Positions 34,122 through 44,300 of a stretch of DNA of 64,000 nt are shown one piece after another (the first letter of the stretch is position 1; the number at the start of each line of letters is the position of its first letter). Made by a program: the position numbers and the translations under genes. This stretch comes from Pararhodobacter oceanensis (GTDB taxonomy: Bacteria > Pseudomonadota > Alphaproteobacteria > Rhodobacterales > Rhodobacteraceae). Below the pieces are notes generated by a model. It ran no database searches and had not been told where the DNA came from. It saw nothing but the letters and a program-made list of their open reading frames with translations. The stretch is taken from the NCBI RefSeq assembly GCF_003076755.1, contig NZ_QDKM01000001.1, positions 434,001-498,000 of the forward strand. Direction: 5' to 3'.

Positions 34122-34733
34122 CTACCAACCACATGCTTCACGCAAAGGAACAATGGCCTGATCCAGTCCAGAAATGTTGAACTCCATTTCTATCGGATTG
34201 TCGCCGTAGGGTGTCATGCGTGCCAACAGACGGTCTTTTCCTAGCATCGCGCGAATGAATGGAATTGCTGTGCCGCCGCTCCAAAGTCCTAGCGAACGAT
34301 TGTTGGTGCTTTCTACGAATCCACGCGTGCGAGGTCTTTCTGAATCTAAACGGTAAACAACATCCCCGTAATCATTATAACGACTAGATGTCATGTGGCA
34401 GCCTGTCTGAAAGATAATCGATGTCGTGTCTTCTTGACAACGCAACATAAGGGTAACCGGCTGGCCTCGCGCCCAAGAACAACTGACGACATCCGTAGAT
34501 CTCACAGTCATATAGACGTTGGTTTCGTCGGTCATCTCAGACGTTTGCACCCTCACCACCCAATCACTTTCGGGGGGCGCCTCGGCGAGTTGATTTGGCT
34601 GCTCTTCGTCGAACAATGCATCAAAACAAACCAGACGCTCTGCATCGTCGTCAATGGCCAAACATTCATTTGCGTTAGCCGCATTAGCAATGAGCAATAC
34701 TAACACACAAAGGGTGAAACGACATGCTTTCAT
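34122..34733 (-). CDS. VasI-like secreted protein, AT-richer orphan
   Basis: A 203-residue protein with a signal peptide (MKACRFTLCVLVLLIANAAN, cut near NANECL). The motif ECLAIDDDAERLVCFDALFD and the later VSCSWARGQPVTLMLRCQED resemble the VasI/EvfG family, known from type VI secretion loci but also found alone. The paired cysteines suggest disulfides in the periplasm. No other type VI gene is present. Codon use is clearly AT-richer than the neighbours, and the flanks are too, which points to gene transfer. The function is not known. Confidence 0.65.
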   Translation of the reverse strand: MKACRFTLCVLVLLIANAANANECLAIDDDAERLVCFDALFDEEQPNQLAEAPPESDWVVRVQTSEMTDETNVYMTVRSTDVVSCSWARGQPVTLMLRCQEDTTSIIFQTGCHMTSSRYNDYGDVVYRLDSERPRTRGFVESTNNRSLGLWSGGTAIPFIRAMLGKDRLLARMTPYGDNPIEMEFNISGLDQAIVPLREACGW

Positions 34734-34917
34734 TGCGCGATCCTCACTAAACCAAGCAAATCTGATCCGATATCCTACAGAAAGTCAATTGCAGGCGCTT
34801 GGTTTTGAAAGCTCACCCTACCGCTTCAATGAATGCACTTCTTTTCACCCTACTGTCCCAGCACTTTAATTCCCCTAAAATCTCCCTAAAATCCTCCAAA
34901 GGAGCATCTACACCCCG

Positions 34918-35832
34918 CTATGCGGGGTCTGCAATCACCGCCTGAAACTCCCGCCACTCGCCAACGCTCATCCCCGAGGTCTCGCGGGTGACCTCTTCAC
35001 CCTTAAGCATACGTTTCAGCACGTCAATCGCCTTGGACGAGAGTGTGGCGCCGCCCATCCGGTAGTCCTCGAAGGCTGCGTAGGCCAGGGGCACCCAGTC
35101 GGCGGTCATCGCGGCAATCGCCTCGGCATAGACGCGGATCTCGTATTGGGCGTGGCTATCGGCGCGCAGCCGCAGGAAATGGAAGAGGTTGTGCAGATCG
35201 GTCTTCCAATACCACTGCGTGTAGATGTTCATCGGCAGGTTCATCCGCGCCAGTTCCCGCGCCAGCCCCTGCTGCCCGTCCTGCGAGAGCATCGCCTCGT
35301 AGTTGTCATACATCTGCGCCGCGTCGGATTTCAGCAGCGCCAGAACACGGGCGGCCTCCTCGCCCTGTAGCACCTCGCCGCGGCCCTGGTTGTTGATCGT
35401 CGATTGCGCCGCCAGATGCTCGGGCGCGGGGATATAGAACTCACGGTCGAGGATCGAATAGCGGGCGGAATATTCGTTCACATTGGCGGTGCGGTGGCGG
35501 ATCCACTGGCGCGCGACAAAGACCGGAAGTTTGATGTGCAGCTTGACCTCGCACATCTCGAAGGGGGTCGAGTGCCAATGCCGCATCAGATAGCGGATCA
35601 GCCCCTCGTCGTTTTGCACATGTTTGGTGCCGGCGCCGTAGCTGACCCGTGCCGCCTGCACGATGGCGCTGTCGTCGCCCATATAGTCAATGGCGCGCAC
35701 GAAGCCGTGGTCGAGCACCGGCTGCGCGGTGTAGAGATGTTTCTCCATCCCCTCGGACACGGCGCGCAGGGTTTGGCGGGGGCTGGCGCGCTGGGCTTCG
35801 ATTTCGGCCAGTTGCTCTTGGGTCAGGGGCAT
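34918..35832 (-). CDS. thyX: FAD-dependent thymidylate synthase ThyX
   Basis: A 304-residue ThyX. The family motif [11 protein letters not shown] is present in [17 protein letters not shown], and the [18 protein letters not shown] block holds the nucleotide and FAD contacts. ThyX makes dTMP from dUMP using methylene-tetrahydrofolate and reduced FAD. Its N-terminal 40 residues and C-terminal 40 residues are extra compared with the shortest members, as usual in alphaproteobacteria. No thyA is visible here. It is divergent from the glyoxalase-like gene and downstream of no partner. Confidence 0.96.
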   Translation of the reverse strand: MPLTQEQLAEIEAQRASPRQTLRAVSEGMEKHLYTAQPVLDHGFVRAIDYMGDDSAIVQAARVSYGAGTKHVQNDEGLIRYLMRHWHSTPFEMCEVKLHIKLPVFVARQWIRHRTANVNEYSARYSILDREFYIPAPEHLAAQSTINNQGRGEVLQGEEAARVLALLKSDAAQMYDNYEAMLSQDGQQGLARELARMNLPMNIYTQWYWKTDLHNLFHFLRLRADSHAQYEIRVYAEAIAAMTADWVPLAYAAFEDYRMGGATLSSKAIDVLKRMLKGEEVTRETSGMSVGEWREFQAVIADPA

Positions 35833-35924
35833 CGGAGTGTCCTTGGTTGAAGGATGTCTTGAAGGGGTTAAGTTGGAGTTACCGGCTGCGGTGAGATTCT
35901 GCCAGCATTTGAAGGAAAGTTGAG

Positions 35925-36347
35925 ATGAAATACCTACACACCATGGTCCGCGTTAAGGATTTGGAAGCCTCTATGGCGTTTTATCGCCTGTTAGGGCTGG
36001 AAGAAACGCGGCGCATTGACAGTGAGGAGGGACGCTTCAGTCTGATTTTCATGGCCCCTCCGGGACAGCCCGAATGCCCGGTTGAGCTGACCTATAACTG
36101 GGACGGCGACGACACGCTGCCTTCGGACAGCCGCCATTTCGGCCATCTGGCCTATGAGGTCGAGGATATTCACGCCAAATGCCAGTTCCTGATGGAGAAT
36201 GGCGTGACCATCAACCGTCCGCCGCGCGACGGGCGCATGGCCTTCATCCGCTCGCCGGATAATATCTCGGTCGAACTGCTGCAAGAGGGCGAGGCACTGA
36301 CGCCCGCCGAACCTTGGGTCTCGATGCCCAACACGGGCCATTGGTAA
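35925..36347 (+). CDS. VOC/lactoylglutathione lyase family protein
   Basis: A 140-residue glyoxalase I-like protein. [44 protein letters not shown] and ISVELLQEG carry the expected metal ligands H5, E (in VELTYN), H (in FGHLAY) and E (in VELLQ). The family isomerises the glutathione adduct of methylglyoxal to lactoylglutathione. GAAGGAAAG precedes the ATG. The size is close to a minimal GloA, so the symbol is likely but unproven. The last 34 bases overlap the start of the DUF1194 gene in another frame. Confidence 0.82.
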   Translation: MKYLHTMVRVKDLEASMAFYRLLGLEETRRIDSEEGRFSLIFMAPPGQPECPVELTYNWDGDDTLPSDSRHFGHLAYEVEDIHAKCQFLMENGVTINRPPRDGRMAFIRSPDNISVELLQEGEALTPAEPWVSMPNTGHW

Positions 36348-37108
36348 GACATACCGCGGCCTCCGCCTCGCATCTTGCGGGGCGGGGATCTCGGCTGCTT
36401 GTCACTTTGTGGATCGCCGCTGCGGCGCACTGCCTCGCGCCAGCAGCGGCGGCGCAATCCACTCCACCCTGTCGACTGGCCCTATTGCTGGCATTTGATG
36501 TCTCGGCGTCGGTCAGCGCTCGCGAATACCAACTGATGATGCGCGGCACTGCCAGCGCGTTGATCGACCCGCAGGTGCGCGCCGCGATCTTTGCCGGTCC
36601 TCCGGTGGCCTTGGCCGCCTATGTCTGGGCCGGACGCCGCGAGCAGGCTATCGCCGCCTTCTGGTCGGTGATCCACCACCCCGAAGATCTGGCGGAATTT
36701 GCCGACCGCATCGGCAGCTTTCCACGTCCCTTGGCCGATCCTTTGCGGATTTGGGGAGGCCGCACCGGTGTCGGCGCTGCTTTGGCCGCCGGTGAACGAT
36801 TGATCCGCAACGGCCCCACCTGCGACGCGCAGACGCTGGATGTTGCCGGCGATGGCCCCTCGAATGACGGCCCCGAGAGCGCGCGGCTGGAGGGGATCAC
36901 GGTGAACGCCTTGGCCATCGGCGGTGATATTCCGCTCGATCACTATGAGGGCACCGCCGGGCTCAGCCTGTGGTATGCCGAATATGTGCTGCAGGGTCCG
37001 GGGGCGTTTGTGATGATCGCCGATGGCTACGAGGATTTCGCCGCCGCGATGCAGCGCAAACTGCTGCGCGAGTTGATGCCGCCGCTCCTTGGCGCGCTCA
37101 CCCGCTAA
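36314..37108 (+). CDS. DUF1194 secreted protein, VWA-like
   Basis: A DUF1194 protein of up to 264 residues. After a signal peptide (LLVTLWIAAAAHCLAPAAAAQ) it has LLLAFDVSASVSAREY, a MIDAS-like DxSxS motif, and a conserved ending. DUF1194 proteins occur in Rhodobacterales and Rhizobiales and adopt a von Willebrand A-type fold. No ATG is available near the signal peptide; the frame could start at TTG 36314 or TTG 36341, both overlapping the glyoxalase gene. I use the longer. It converges with the DUF2254 gene with 8 bases between stops. Role unknown, probably periplasmic. Confidence 0.75.
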   Translation: MGLDAQHGPLVRHTAASASHLAGRGSRLLVTLWIAAAAHCLAPAAAAQSTPPCRLALLLAFDVSASVSAREYQLMMRGTASALIDPQVRAAIFAGPPVALAAYVWAGRREQAIAAFWSVIHHPEDLAEFADRIGSFPRPLADPLRIWGGRTGVGAALAAGERLIRNGPTCDAQTLDVAGDGPSNDGPESARLEGITVNALAIGGDIPLDHYEGTAGLSLWYAEYVLQGPGAFVMIADGYEDFAAAMQRKLLRELMPPLLGALTR

Positions 37109-37116
37109 CCGCCCCT

Positions 37117-38355
37117 TTACGCCGGACCTGCCTCGCCATCCTGCGGCAACCGCTGCCGGTCGACCTCGAGTGTCAGCGCCCGCTCGGCATGCGCTTGCGC
37201 CCGCCGCCGCGCCACCTGCGCCGCCTCGGCCAGCCCCTCATCGGCGGATTTGCCCAGCATATCCAGCGATGCCAGTAGATGGCCGCAGACCTCGATCATC
37301 CCCGCCCCGTCACGCCCGATGGCGTCAAAAGCGGCCTCGACCAACTGCTGCGTCGACAGCATCGGCATATAGACCCTCGGCTGCCGGTCATCCGCGCCCC
37401 GCTCGGCCAGCGCCCAATCCCAGAGCAGCCGCTCAAGCCGCGAGATCACCTCGATCGCCGTGCCCGGATCATTGACCGCCGGTGACAGCGCCCGCGAAGC
37501 AATCTCGGAGAGCGTGGTCAGGGCGAAACTCGGATCCTGCTCGAAGGTGCGCCCGTTGCCGATCACGAAGCAATCGCCCAATGCGTCCTCGGTGCCCGGT
37601 GCCGCGCCGGCGAATTGCGCCAGCGGCATGCCCTTGAGCACCACCTGCCCCGGACGCCGCAGCACCCAGACACCGTCCTGCGCGCAATCCGCCAAGCCTT
37701 CGACATCAATCATCTGCAACACCCCCGAGACCGGCGCGGTCAGGGTCTGCGCATCATGCGGAATGATAATCTCCTCGGTCAGCGCCCGCGCGCCCAGCGT
37801 TGGCTGTTTGCGAAATGAAGTCAGCGCGGATTTTGCGGCGTTTTCGGCGCGCGCCAAAGCGTCATCCATGGTGCCCAGATCGGTCAAATGCGCGATCCAG
37901 CGGATCAACGCCACAACCACCCCCAAGGTCACCAGCAAGGTCACGCACAGCATCACCAAAGCGCCATCGCCGAACCCCGCGTAAAACAGGATCAGCGCGG
38001 TCAAAGCATAGACAAAGGCGCCGATGAAGGTCGCCAGAACCGTATGTGTCGTCGGGTCCGAGGTCATCAGCCGCAGCACCCGCGGCGTCGCAGTGGCGGC
38101 TGCCGCGCGATGCGCCGAGACCATCGTGGTCAACGAGAAGGTCGAGACCGCCAGCATCGACGAGGCGATGATCGACAGGATCGGCGTCACCGCATCGGGG
38201 CCGATCATGTCATTGATCCCGGAGAGCGCCTCGGGGATCAGCGGCGCGGCCAGATGCGAGACCAGGACCGAAACAATCGCCAAAACCGCAAACAGCGCCA
38301 CCCGCACCCAGAGTTTGCGCGACAGCCGCCGCAGATAGACGATCAGCCGGAACAT
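37117..38355 (-). CDS. DUF2254 membrane protein
   Basis: A 412-residue DUF2254 protein. The N-terminal half has about four membrane helices: VRVALFAVLAIVSVLVSHLA, ILSIIASSMLAVSTFSLTT, FIGAFVYALTALILFYAGFG and LVMLCVTLLVTLGVVVALI. The C-terminal half is soluble and includes the family signature SRALSPAVNDPGTAIE near residue 285-300. The function is unknown; the loss-of-function effect has not been described to my knowledge. ATG follows the CopZ-like gene by three bases, so the pair is one transcript. A TTG one codon earlier is possible. It might be a channel or sensor in the inner membrane. Confidence 0.85.
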   Translation of the reverse strand: MFRLIVYLRRLSRKLWVRVALFAVLAIVSVLVSHLAAPLIPEALSGINDMIGPDAVTPILSIIASSMLAVSTFSLTTMVSAHRAAAATATPRVLRLMTSDPTTHTVLATFIGAFVYALTALILFYAGFGDGALVMLCVTLLVTLGVVVALIRWIAHLTDLGTMDDALARAENAAKSALTSFRKQPTLGARALTEEIIIPHDAQTLTAPVSGVLQMIDVEGLADCAQDGVWVLRRPGQVVLKGMPLAQFAGAAPGTEDALGDCFVIGNGRTFEQDPSFALTTLSEIASRALSPAVNDPGTAIEVISRLERLLWDWALAERGADDRQPRVYMPMLSTQQLVEAAFDAIGRDGAGMIEVCGHLLASLDMLGKSADEGLAEAAQVARRRAQAHAERALTLEVDRQRLPQDGEAGPA

Positions 38356-38358
38356 CAA

Positions 38359-38568
38359 TCAGCCTTGGGTCACGGGCGCGGCGTCAAATCCCGCATCCTC
38401 CAAGGCGGAAATCGCGGCCGCTTGGCTGATCGCACCCGAGACGGTCACCCGCCGCGCCTCCATGTCAAAAGCGGGCTGCGCACCCAGTGGCTGCAAGGCG
38501 CCCTCAATGCTGGCGCGGCAATGGCCACAACTCATATCCGGCACGGACAGGGTGAAAATGTCTTGCAT
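38359..38568 (-). CDS. CopZ-like heavy-metal-associated protein
   Basis: A 69-residue HMA-domain protein. The metal motif is MSCGHC (C14, C17 region in VPDMSCGHCRASIEGAL), with the beta-alpha-beta-beta-alpha-beta size of CopZ/Atx1. It would ferry Cu(I) in the cytoplasm. AGGAG sits seven bases before the ATG; longer frames upstream lack a site. It is followed immediately by the DUF2254 membrane protein, which suggests a shared role, though no copper ATPase is near. It is divergent from pyrE. Confidence 0.88.
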   Translation of the reverse strand: MQDIFTLSVPDMSCGHCRASIEGALQPLGAQPAFDMEARRVTVSGAISQAAAISALEDAGFDAAPVTQG

Positions 38569-38763
38569 GGGGCGCTCCTGATGGCTCGGTTCAAGGAAAC
38601 GGTGCCGCGTCCGGCCTGTCAAGCCATCGCCCCATGGCCACGCGCCACTTCGGCACCGCAGATTGACGCGCGCTCGATTGTCATGGCGGGCAAAACCCGC
38701 TAATGCGCGATCAACTCGGCAACCGCCGCACCCGCCGATCTCATGCTGCCACAGGAGCCCGCG

Positions 38764-39438
38764 ATGATCCCCACCGCCCATATCGACCCCGCCACCATGG
38801 CCCGACTGACCGCCCGCATGCTGCTGGATATCGGCGCGGTGCATTTCAACGCCCGCGAGCCCTTCACCCATGCCAGCGGCAACCAGGCGCCCACCTATAT
38901 CGACTGCCGCAAGCTAATCTCGCACCCGCGCATCCGCAGCACTTTGATGGATTTTCTCACCGCCAAAGTCATGGGCAGCGCCGGTTTCGAGGCCTTCGAC
39001 AATATCGCCGGTGGTGAAACCGCGGGCATCCCCTTTGCCGCGCTGGTCGCCGAGCGGATGGCTCTGCCGATGACCTATGTGCGCAAGAAGCCAAAGGGTT
39101 ACGGCCGCAATGCCCGTATCGAGGGCGAGATGTCCGAGGGCCAGCGCGTGCTTCTGGTCGAGGATTTGACCACCGATGGCGGCTCGAAACTGTCCTTTGT
39201 CGATGCGATTCGCGAGACCGGCGCCAGCTGCGCGCATACTGCGGTGGTGTTCTATTACGACATCTTCCCCGAGACCGAGCCGCGACTGGCCGAACACGGC
39301 GTCGCGCTGCATTATCTGTGCACATGGTGGGATGTTCTGGCCGAGGCCCGGCGCGCGCAGGATTTCGACAACGAGACCCTCGACACGGTCGAAGCCTTCC
39401 TCAACTCCCCCCGCGACTGGACCCCGCCCGCCGCCTGA
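38764..39438 (+). CDS. pyrE: Orotate phosphoribosyltransferase PyrE
   Basis: A 224-residue PRTase. The PRPP-binding motif is [14 protein letters not shown], an OPRTase-type signature, and [17 protein letters not shown] matches the flexible catalytic loop. It makes OMP from orotate and PRPP in pyrimidine synthesis. CAGGAG precedes the ATG by seven bases; an upstream ATG 21 bases away lacks this. It is followed by a 152-base gap and dnaB. The C-terminal tail past NSPRDW is short. Confidence 0.93.
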   Translation: MIPTAHIDPATMARLTARMLLDIGAVHFNAREPFTHASGNQAPTYIDCRKLISHPRIRSTLMDFLTAKVMGSAGFEAFDNIAGGETAGIPFAALVAERMALPMTYVRKKPKGYGRNARIEGEMSEGQRVLLVEDLTTDGGSKLSFVDAIRETGASCAHTAVVFYYDIFPETEPRLAEHGVALHYLCTWWDVLAEARRAQDFDNETLDTVEAFLNSPRDWTPPAA

Positions 39439-39590
39439 AGCCCCCAAGCGCGGCAGCATAATTCTTTGACTGGCAATTCAACCCCTTGCCAGTCACCGCC
39501 CGCTAATCGCGGCCAAATTCCGGTATTTTCACCGGTGGTTGATTGCCTGACCCGCGGGCATTTGACATAAGATGCGGGCAGGAGATCGCC

Positions 39591-41087
39591 ATGACCGAAA
39601 TGACCGTAATTCGCCCCAACACCCCAGACAGCGCGGCCGAGGCTGATCCGCTGCCCTCGAATATCGAGGCAGAACAACAGCTTCTGGGCGCGATCCTGAC
39701 CAATAACGATATTTTCGACCGCGTGTCCTCGCTGGTCCGCGCCGAGCATTTCTACGAGCCTGTGCACCGGCGCATCTTTGATATCGCCGCCGCCCGCATC
39801 CAGAAGAACGCGCTCGCCTCGCCGGTGACGCTCAAAGCCTTCATGGAGGACGACGACGGGCTCAAGGAACTCGGCGGGCCGGGCTATCTGGTGCGCATCG
39901 CCAGTGCCGCCATTGCCTCCTATGCGGCGCGCGATTACGCGCAGATGATCTATGATCTGGCGGTGCGCCGCGACCTGATCCAGCTGGGCCGCGATATCTC
40001 GGCCAAAGCGGCGCTGGTCGATATTTCCTCGGAACCCAAGGAACAGATCGTCGAGGCCGAACAGCGGCTCTATCAACTCGGCGAACAGGGCGTGGCCGAA
40101 CGCGGCTTCCAGTCCTTCCTCCGCGCCGTCACCGAGGCGGTGAATGTCGCCAATGCCGCATATCAGCGCGACGGCGGGCTGGCCGGCATCTCGACCGGGC
40201 TGGTCGATATCGACAAGAAACTCGGCGGTTTGCACCCCTCCGACCTGATCATTCTCGCCGGACGCCCGTCGATGGGGAAAACCTCGCTGGCCACCAATAT
40301 CGCGTTCAATATCGCCAAAGCCTATAAACAGGGTATGCGCCCCGACGGGCAAGAGGGCACGGTGAACGGCGGCGTTGTCGGCTTTTACAGCCTCGAGATG
40401 TCCGCCGAACAGCTGGCCGCACGGATCCTATCCGAGGCCTCCGAAGTCCCCTCCGAGCAGATCCGCCGCGGCGATATGACCGAACAGGAATTCCGCCGCT
40501 TTGTTGAGGCCGCCAAATCGCTCGAGGCCTGCCCGCTCTATATCGACGACACGCCGGCGCTGCCGATCTCACAGGTGGCGGCCCGCGCGCGGCGCCTCAA
40601 ACGCACCCACGGGCTCGATGTGCTGATGGTCGACTATCTGCAACTGCTGCGCGGTTCCTCCAAGGAAAGCCGTGTGCAAGAGGTCTCCGAAATTACTCAG
40701 GGCCTCAAGGCCATCGCCAAGGAGCTGAATATTCCGGTGATCGCCCTGTCGCAGCTCAGCCGCGCGGTGGAAAGCCGCGAAGACAAACGCCCGCAGCTCA
40801 GCGACCTGCGCGAATCCGGCTCGATCGAGCAGGACGCCGATGTGGTGATGTTCGTGTTCCGCGAGGAATATTACGTCGAACGCGAGAAACCCTCGGACGA
40901 CAAGCTCGACGAAATGGCCAAATGGCAAGAGCGGATGGAGAAACTCCACGGCAAGGCCGAGGTGATCATCGGCAAACAGCGCCACGGCCCGATCGGCTCG
41001 GTGGATCTCTCCTTCGAGGGCCAGTTCACCCGCTTCGGCAACCTCGTGCAACCCTGGCAACAAGACGGCGGCGACGCCGGCTTCTAA
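39591..41087 (+). CDS. dnaB: Replicative DNA helicase DnaB
   Basis: A 498-residue hexameric helicase. The N-terminal domain begins LPSNIEAEQQLLGAILTNND; the RecA-like motor has Walker A GRPSMGKTS (about 224-232), FYSLEMSAEQL, Walker B VLMVDYLQLL, and the arginine-finger segment near SQLSRAVESR with SDLRESGSIEQDADVV. It unwinds DNA at the fork with DnaG. CAGGAG precedes the ATG by six bases. A short insertion after the Walker A helix (GMRPDGQEGTVNGG) is typical of alphaproteobacterial DnaB. No intein is seen. Confidence 0.96.
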   Translation: MTEMTVIRPNTPDSAAEADPLPSNIEAEQQLLGAILTNNDIFDRVSSLVRAEHFYEPVHRRIFDIAAARIQKNALASPVTLKAFMEDDDGLKELGGPGYLVRIASAAIASYAARDYAQMIYDLAVRRDLIQLGRDISAKAALVDISSEPKEQIVEAEQRLYQLGEQGVAERGFQSFLRAVTEAVNVANAAYQRDGGLAGISTGLVDIDKKLGGLHPSDLIILAGRPSMGKTSLATNIAFNIAKAYKQGMRPDGQEGTVNGGVVGFYSLEMSAEQLAARILSEASEVPSEQIRRGDMTEQEFRRFVEAAKSLEACPLYIDDTPALPISQVAARARRLKRTHGLDVLMVDYLQLLRGSSKESRVQEVSEITQGLKAIAKELNIPVIALSQLSRAVESREDKRPQLSDLRESGSIEQDADVVMFVFREEYYVEREKPSDDKLDEMAKWQERMEKLHGKAEVIIGKQRHGPIGSVDLSFEGQFTRFGNLVQPWQQDGGDAGF

Positions 41088-41237
41088 CGCCGCGCACCTC
41101 GCAGAACTTACGCCCTCACAAGCCCTGCCTAGGCCCTGACCGCAAAGACACCGCGTCCAATCGAACCGGCCCCGCCAGATCGGCCTAATGCGGCAGGCAC
41201 ACACCCGCGCGCCGTCCCTGCCCCGTCATCTTGGCCG

Positions 41238-41272
41238 CTTCATCTTGCCCAAAATACTCCGGGGGAGCGCCC
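41238..41272. repeat. Dispersed CCGGAGTATTTT repeat
   Basis: Read leftward it is CCCCCGGAGTATTTTGGGC then aagatgaag. It is the best copy of the short intergenic repeat of this window, flanked by GC-rich hairpin sequence. It lies between dnaB and the oxoprolinase gene, in a 294-base gap that otherwise shows no gene. Confidence 0.6.
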
Positions 41273-41381
41273 GAGCGGGCGCGGGGGCAGCGCCCCCGAC
41301 AGGCCCGCAGGGCCGCAAACCGGCAGGGGCGCGGTGGGGGCCGTCAGGCCCCTGCCCCGCCCCTGCATCCTCCCTGCACCC

Positions 41382-44300
41382 TTATGCCTTGCCCCAACCG
41401 CCCGAGGTCGGCGTGATCACCGTTACTGCCTCGCCCGCCTCCAGCACGGTCTGCGCGCAGGCATCCAGCACCTCGATGCGCCCGTCGAGCCGCCGCACTT
41501 CGGTGCGCCCGGCCAGCCCGTCGCCGCCGCCCATGATCCCCTGCGGCGGGCGGTTGCGGTGCGACGAGAGGATCGCGCAGTCCATCCGCTCCAAAAACCG
41601 CGTCGTGCGCCGCGTGCCGTCGCCGGCGTTGAACTGGCCCTTGCCGCCGGTGCCGGGGCGCAGCGAAAATTCTTCGACCAGCACCGGAAACCGCAGTTCC
41701 AGCACCTCGGGATCGGTCAACCGCGAGTTGGTCATATGCATATGCACGCCCGAGGTGCCATGGAAGCCGCGCCCGTCGTTCATCACCCCCGCCGGTGCGC
41801 CCGAGCACAGGGTCTCGTAATACTGGTGCCGGTCATTGCCGTAGGTCAGATTGTTCATCGTGCCCTGTGAATTGGCCAAAGCTCCGAGCGCGCCGAACAG
41901 GCAATTGGTCACATGCTGCGAGGTTTCCACATTCCCCGCCACCACCGCGCGCGGGTATTGCGGCGCCAGCATCGAGCCTTGGGGCACGATGATATTCAGT
42001 GGCCGCAGGCAGCCCGCGTTCATCGGGATCGGCGATTCCACCATCACCCGAAACACATACAGCACCGCCGCGCGGGTCACCGGTTCAGGCGCGTTGAAAT
42101 TATTCTCCATCGCCGCGGAGGTGCCGGTGAAATCCACCGTCGCCTCGCGCTTCTCGCGGTCGACGGTGATCCTGACATTGATCACCTGTCCGGTGTCGGT
42201 CTCGTAGGAATACGCGCAGTCCTGCAGCTTCCCGAGCAGGCGGCGCACCTCTTCGGCGGCGTTATCCTGCACATGCATCATATAGGCTTGCACCACCTCC
42301 AGCCCGAACTCGCTGACCATGCGGCGCAATTCCACCGCGCCGCGCTCATTGGCGGCGACCTGCGCTTTCAGATCGGCGGCGTTCTGCGCCGGATTGCGCG
42401 CAGGATACTTATGATCGGTCAACACCTGATGCAGGGCGTCATCGCGAAACCGCCCATTTTCCACCAATTGGAAATTGTCGATCAACACGCCCTCTTCATC
42501 GACGGTCTTGGCCAGCGGCGTCATTGACCCCGGCGCGGTGCCGCCAACATCGGCGTGATGCCCGCGCGAGGCGACCCAGAACAGCACCTGCTCGCCTGCG
42601 TCATCAAACACCGGCGAGACCACGGTGATATCGGGCAGATGGGTGCCGCCGTTATAGGGCGCGTTGAGCGCATAGGTATCGCCCGGTTTGATGCCCGGAT
42701 TTTGCGCGATCACCGCCTGAACCGAGCGGTCCATCGAGCCCAGATGCACAGGCATATGCGGCGCATTGGCCACCAGCGCGCCGGTCGCGTCAAACACCGC
42801 GCATGAAAAATCGAGCCGCTCTTTGATGTTCACCGAATGGGCGGTGTTTTGCAGCGCCAGACCCATCTGCTCGGCGATATTCATGAACAGATTGTTGAAC
42901 ACTTCCAAGAGGATCGGATCCGCCTGCGCCGAGCCGACCACTTCCGCGCGCTCCACCGGTTGCGCGCGGCGCATCAACACATGATCGCGCGCGGTGATCT
43001 CGCCGCGCCAGCCTTTCTCGATGACAATCGTCTGGTTCGCCTCGATGATCAGGGCCGGCCCGTCGATCACCGCTCCGGGCGAGAGGTCTTCGCGCTGGAA
43101 CACGCCCGCATCATGCCACGCGCCAGAGGCATAGACCTGCGTGGTCACCTGCGGGGCAACCCGCTGCGTATGCACCTCGAGTGCGGCCTCCTCACTGCCC
43201 GTCGCGCGGTTGTCATGGGCCTGCAGGTCGATCGCCTCGATGGTGATCTCCTTGTCGTCATAGACAAAGCCGAACTGCGCCTTATGCGCCGCTTCAAACC
43301 GCGTCTGAGCCTGCGCCAGCGAGCCATCGCTGAAATCCACCGGCATCGGCGTGTCGGTGCCCGCGTAGCGCAGCATTAGCACCGGGCGCCAATCGGCGGA
43401 TTCTTCGGGCACGCCCTGCGCCGCCAATTCCTCAAAGACCGCGGATTTCAGACTGTCGATCAGCGCATCCACCGCCGGGCGCGAGGCCTCATTCAGCGGC
43501 TCCAACAGCGCCTGCTGCCGGCTGGCCGAAACCGTGGCAAGACCAATGCCGTAAGCGCTGAGCAGGCCCGAAAGCGGGTGGATCAACACCGATTCCATGC
43601 CCAAAGCATCGGCCACCAAGCAGGCATGCTGCCCGCCCGCCCCGCCAAAGGAATTGAGCAGGTATTTGGTCACATCATAGCCACGCTGGACGCTGATTTT
43701 CTTCACCGCATTGGCCATATTCTCGATGGCGATTTTCAGGAAGCCTTCGGCGACATCCTCGGCACTCTTGCCCTCGCGCTTGGCGATCTCAGAAAAGGCT
43801 TGCGCCACCACCGCGCGGTCAAGCGGCTGGTCCTGATCCGGCCCGAAGATCGGCGGAAAGAAATCGGGGTTCAGCTTGCCGAGCATGACATTGGCATCAG
43901 TCACGGTCAGCGGACCGCCGCGCCGGTAACAGGCCGGGCCGGGATCGGCGCCAGCGCTGTCGGGGCCGACGCGAAACCGGCCGTCGACCGCATGCAGGAT
44001 CGAGCCGCCGCCCGCCGCCACCGTATGAATGCGCATCATCGGCGCGCGGATGCGCACCCCCGCCACTTCGGTGTCAAAGGCGCGCTCATAATCGCCCGCG
44101 CAATGCGCCACATCGGTCGAGGTGCCCCCCATATCGAATCCGATCACACGGTCGAAACCGGCCAATCCCGCGGTGCGCACCATGCCGACGACGCCGCCCG
44201 CGGGGCCGGAGAGGATCGCGTCCTTGCCCTGAAACGCTTCCGCCGCGGTCATCCCGCCCGAGGACATCATGAATTGCAAGGTCGGCCCCGCCTCGCCCGC

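Noticed and set aside
34122-34733. Part of a type VI secretion locus
   Set aside because: No Tss, Hcp, VgrG or ClpV gene anywhere in the window.
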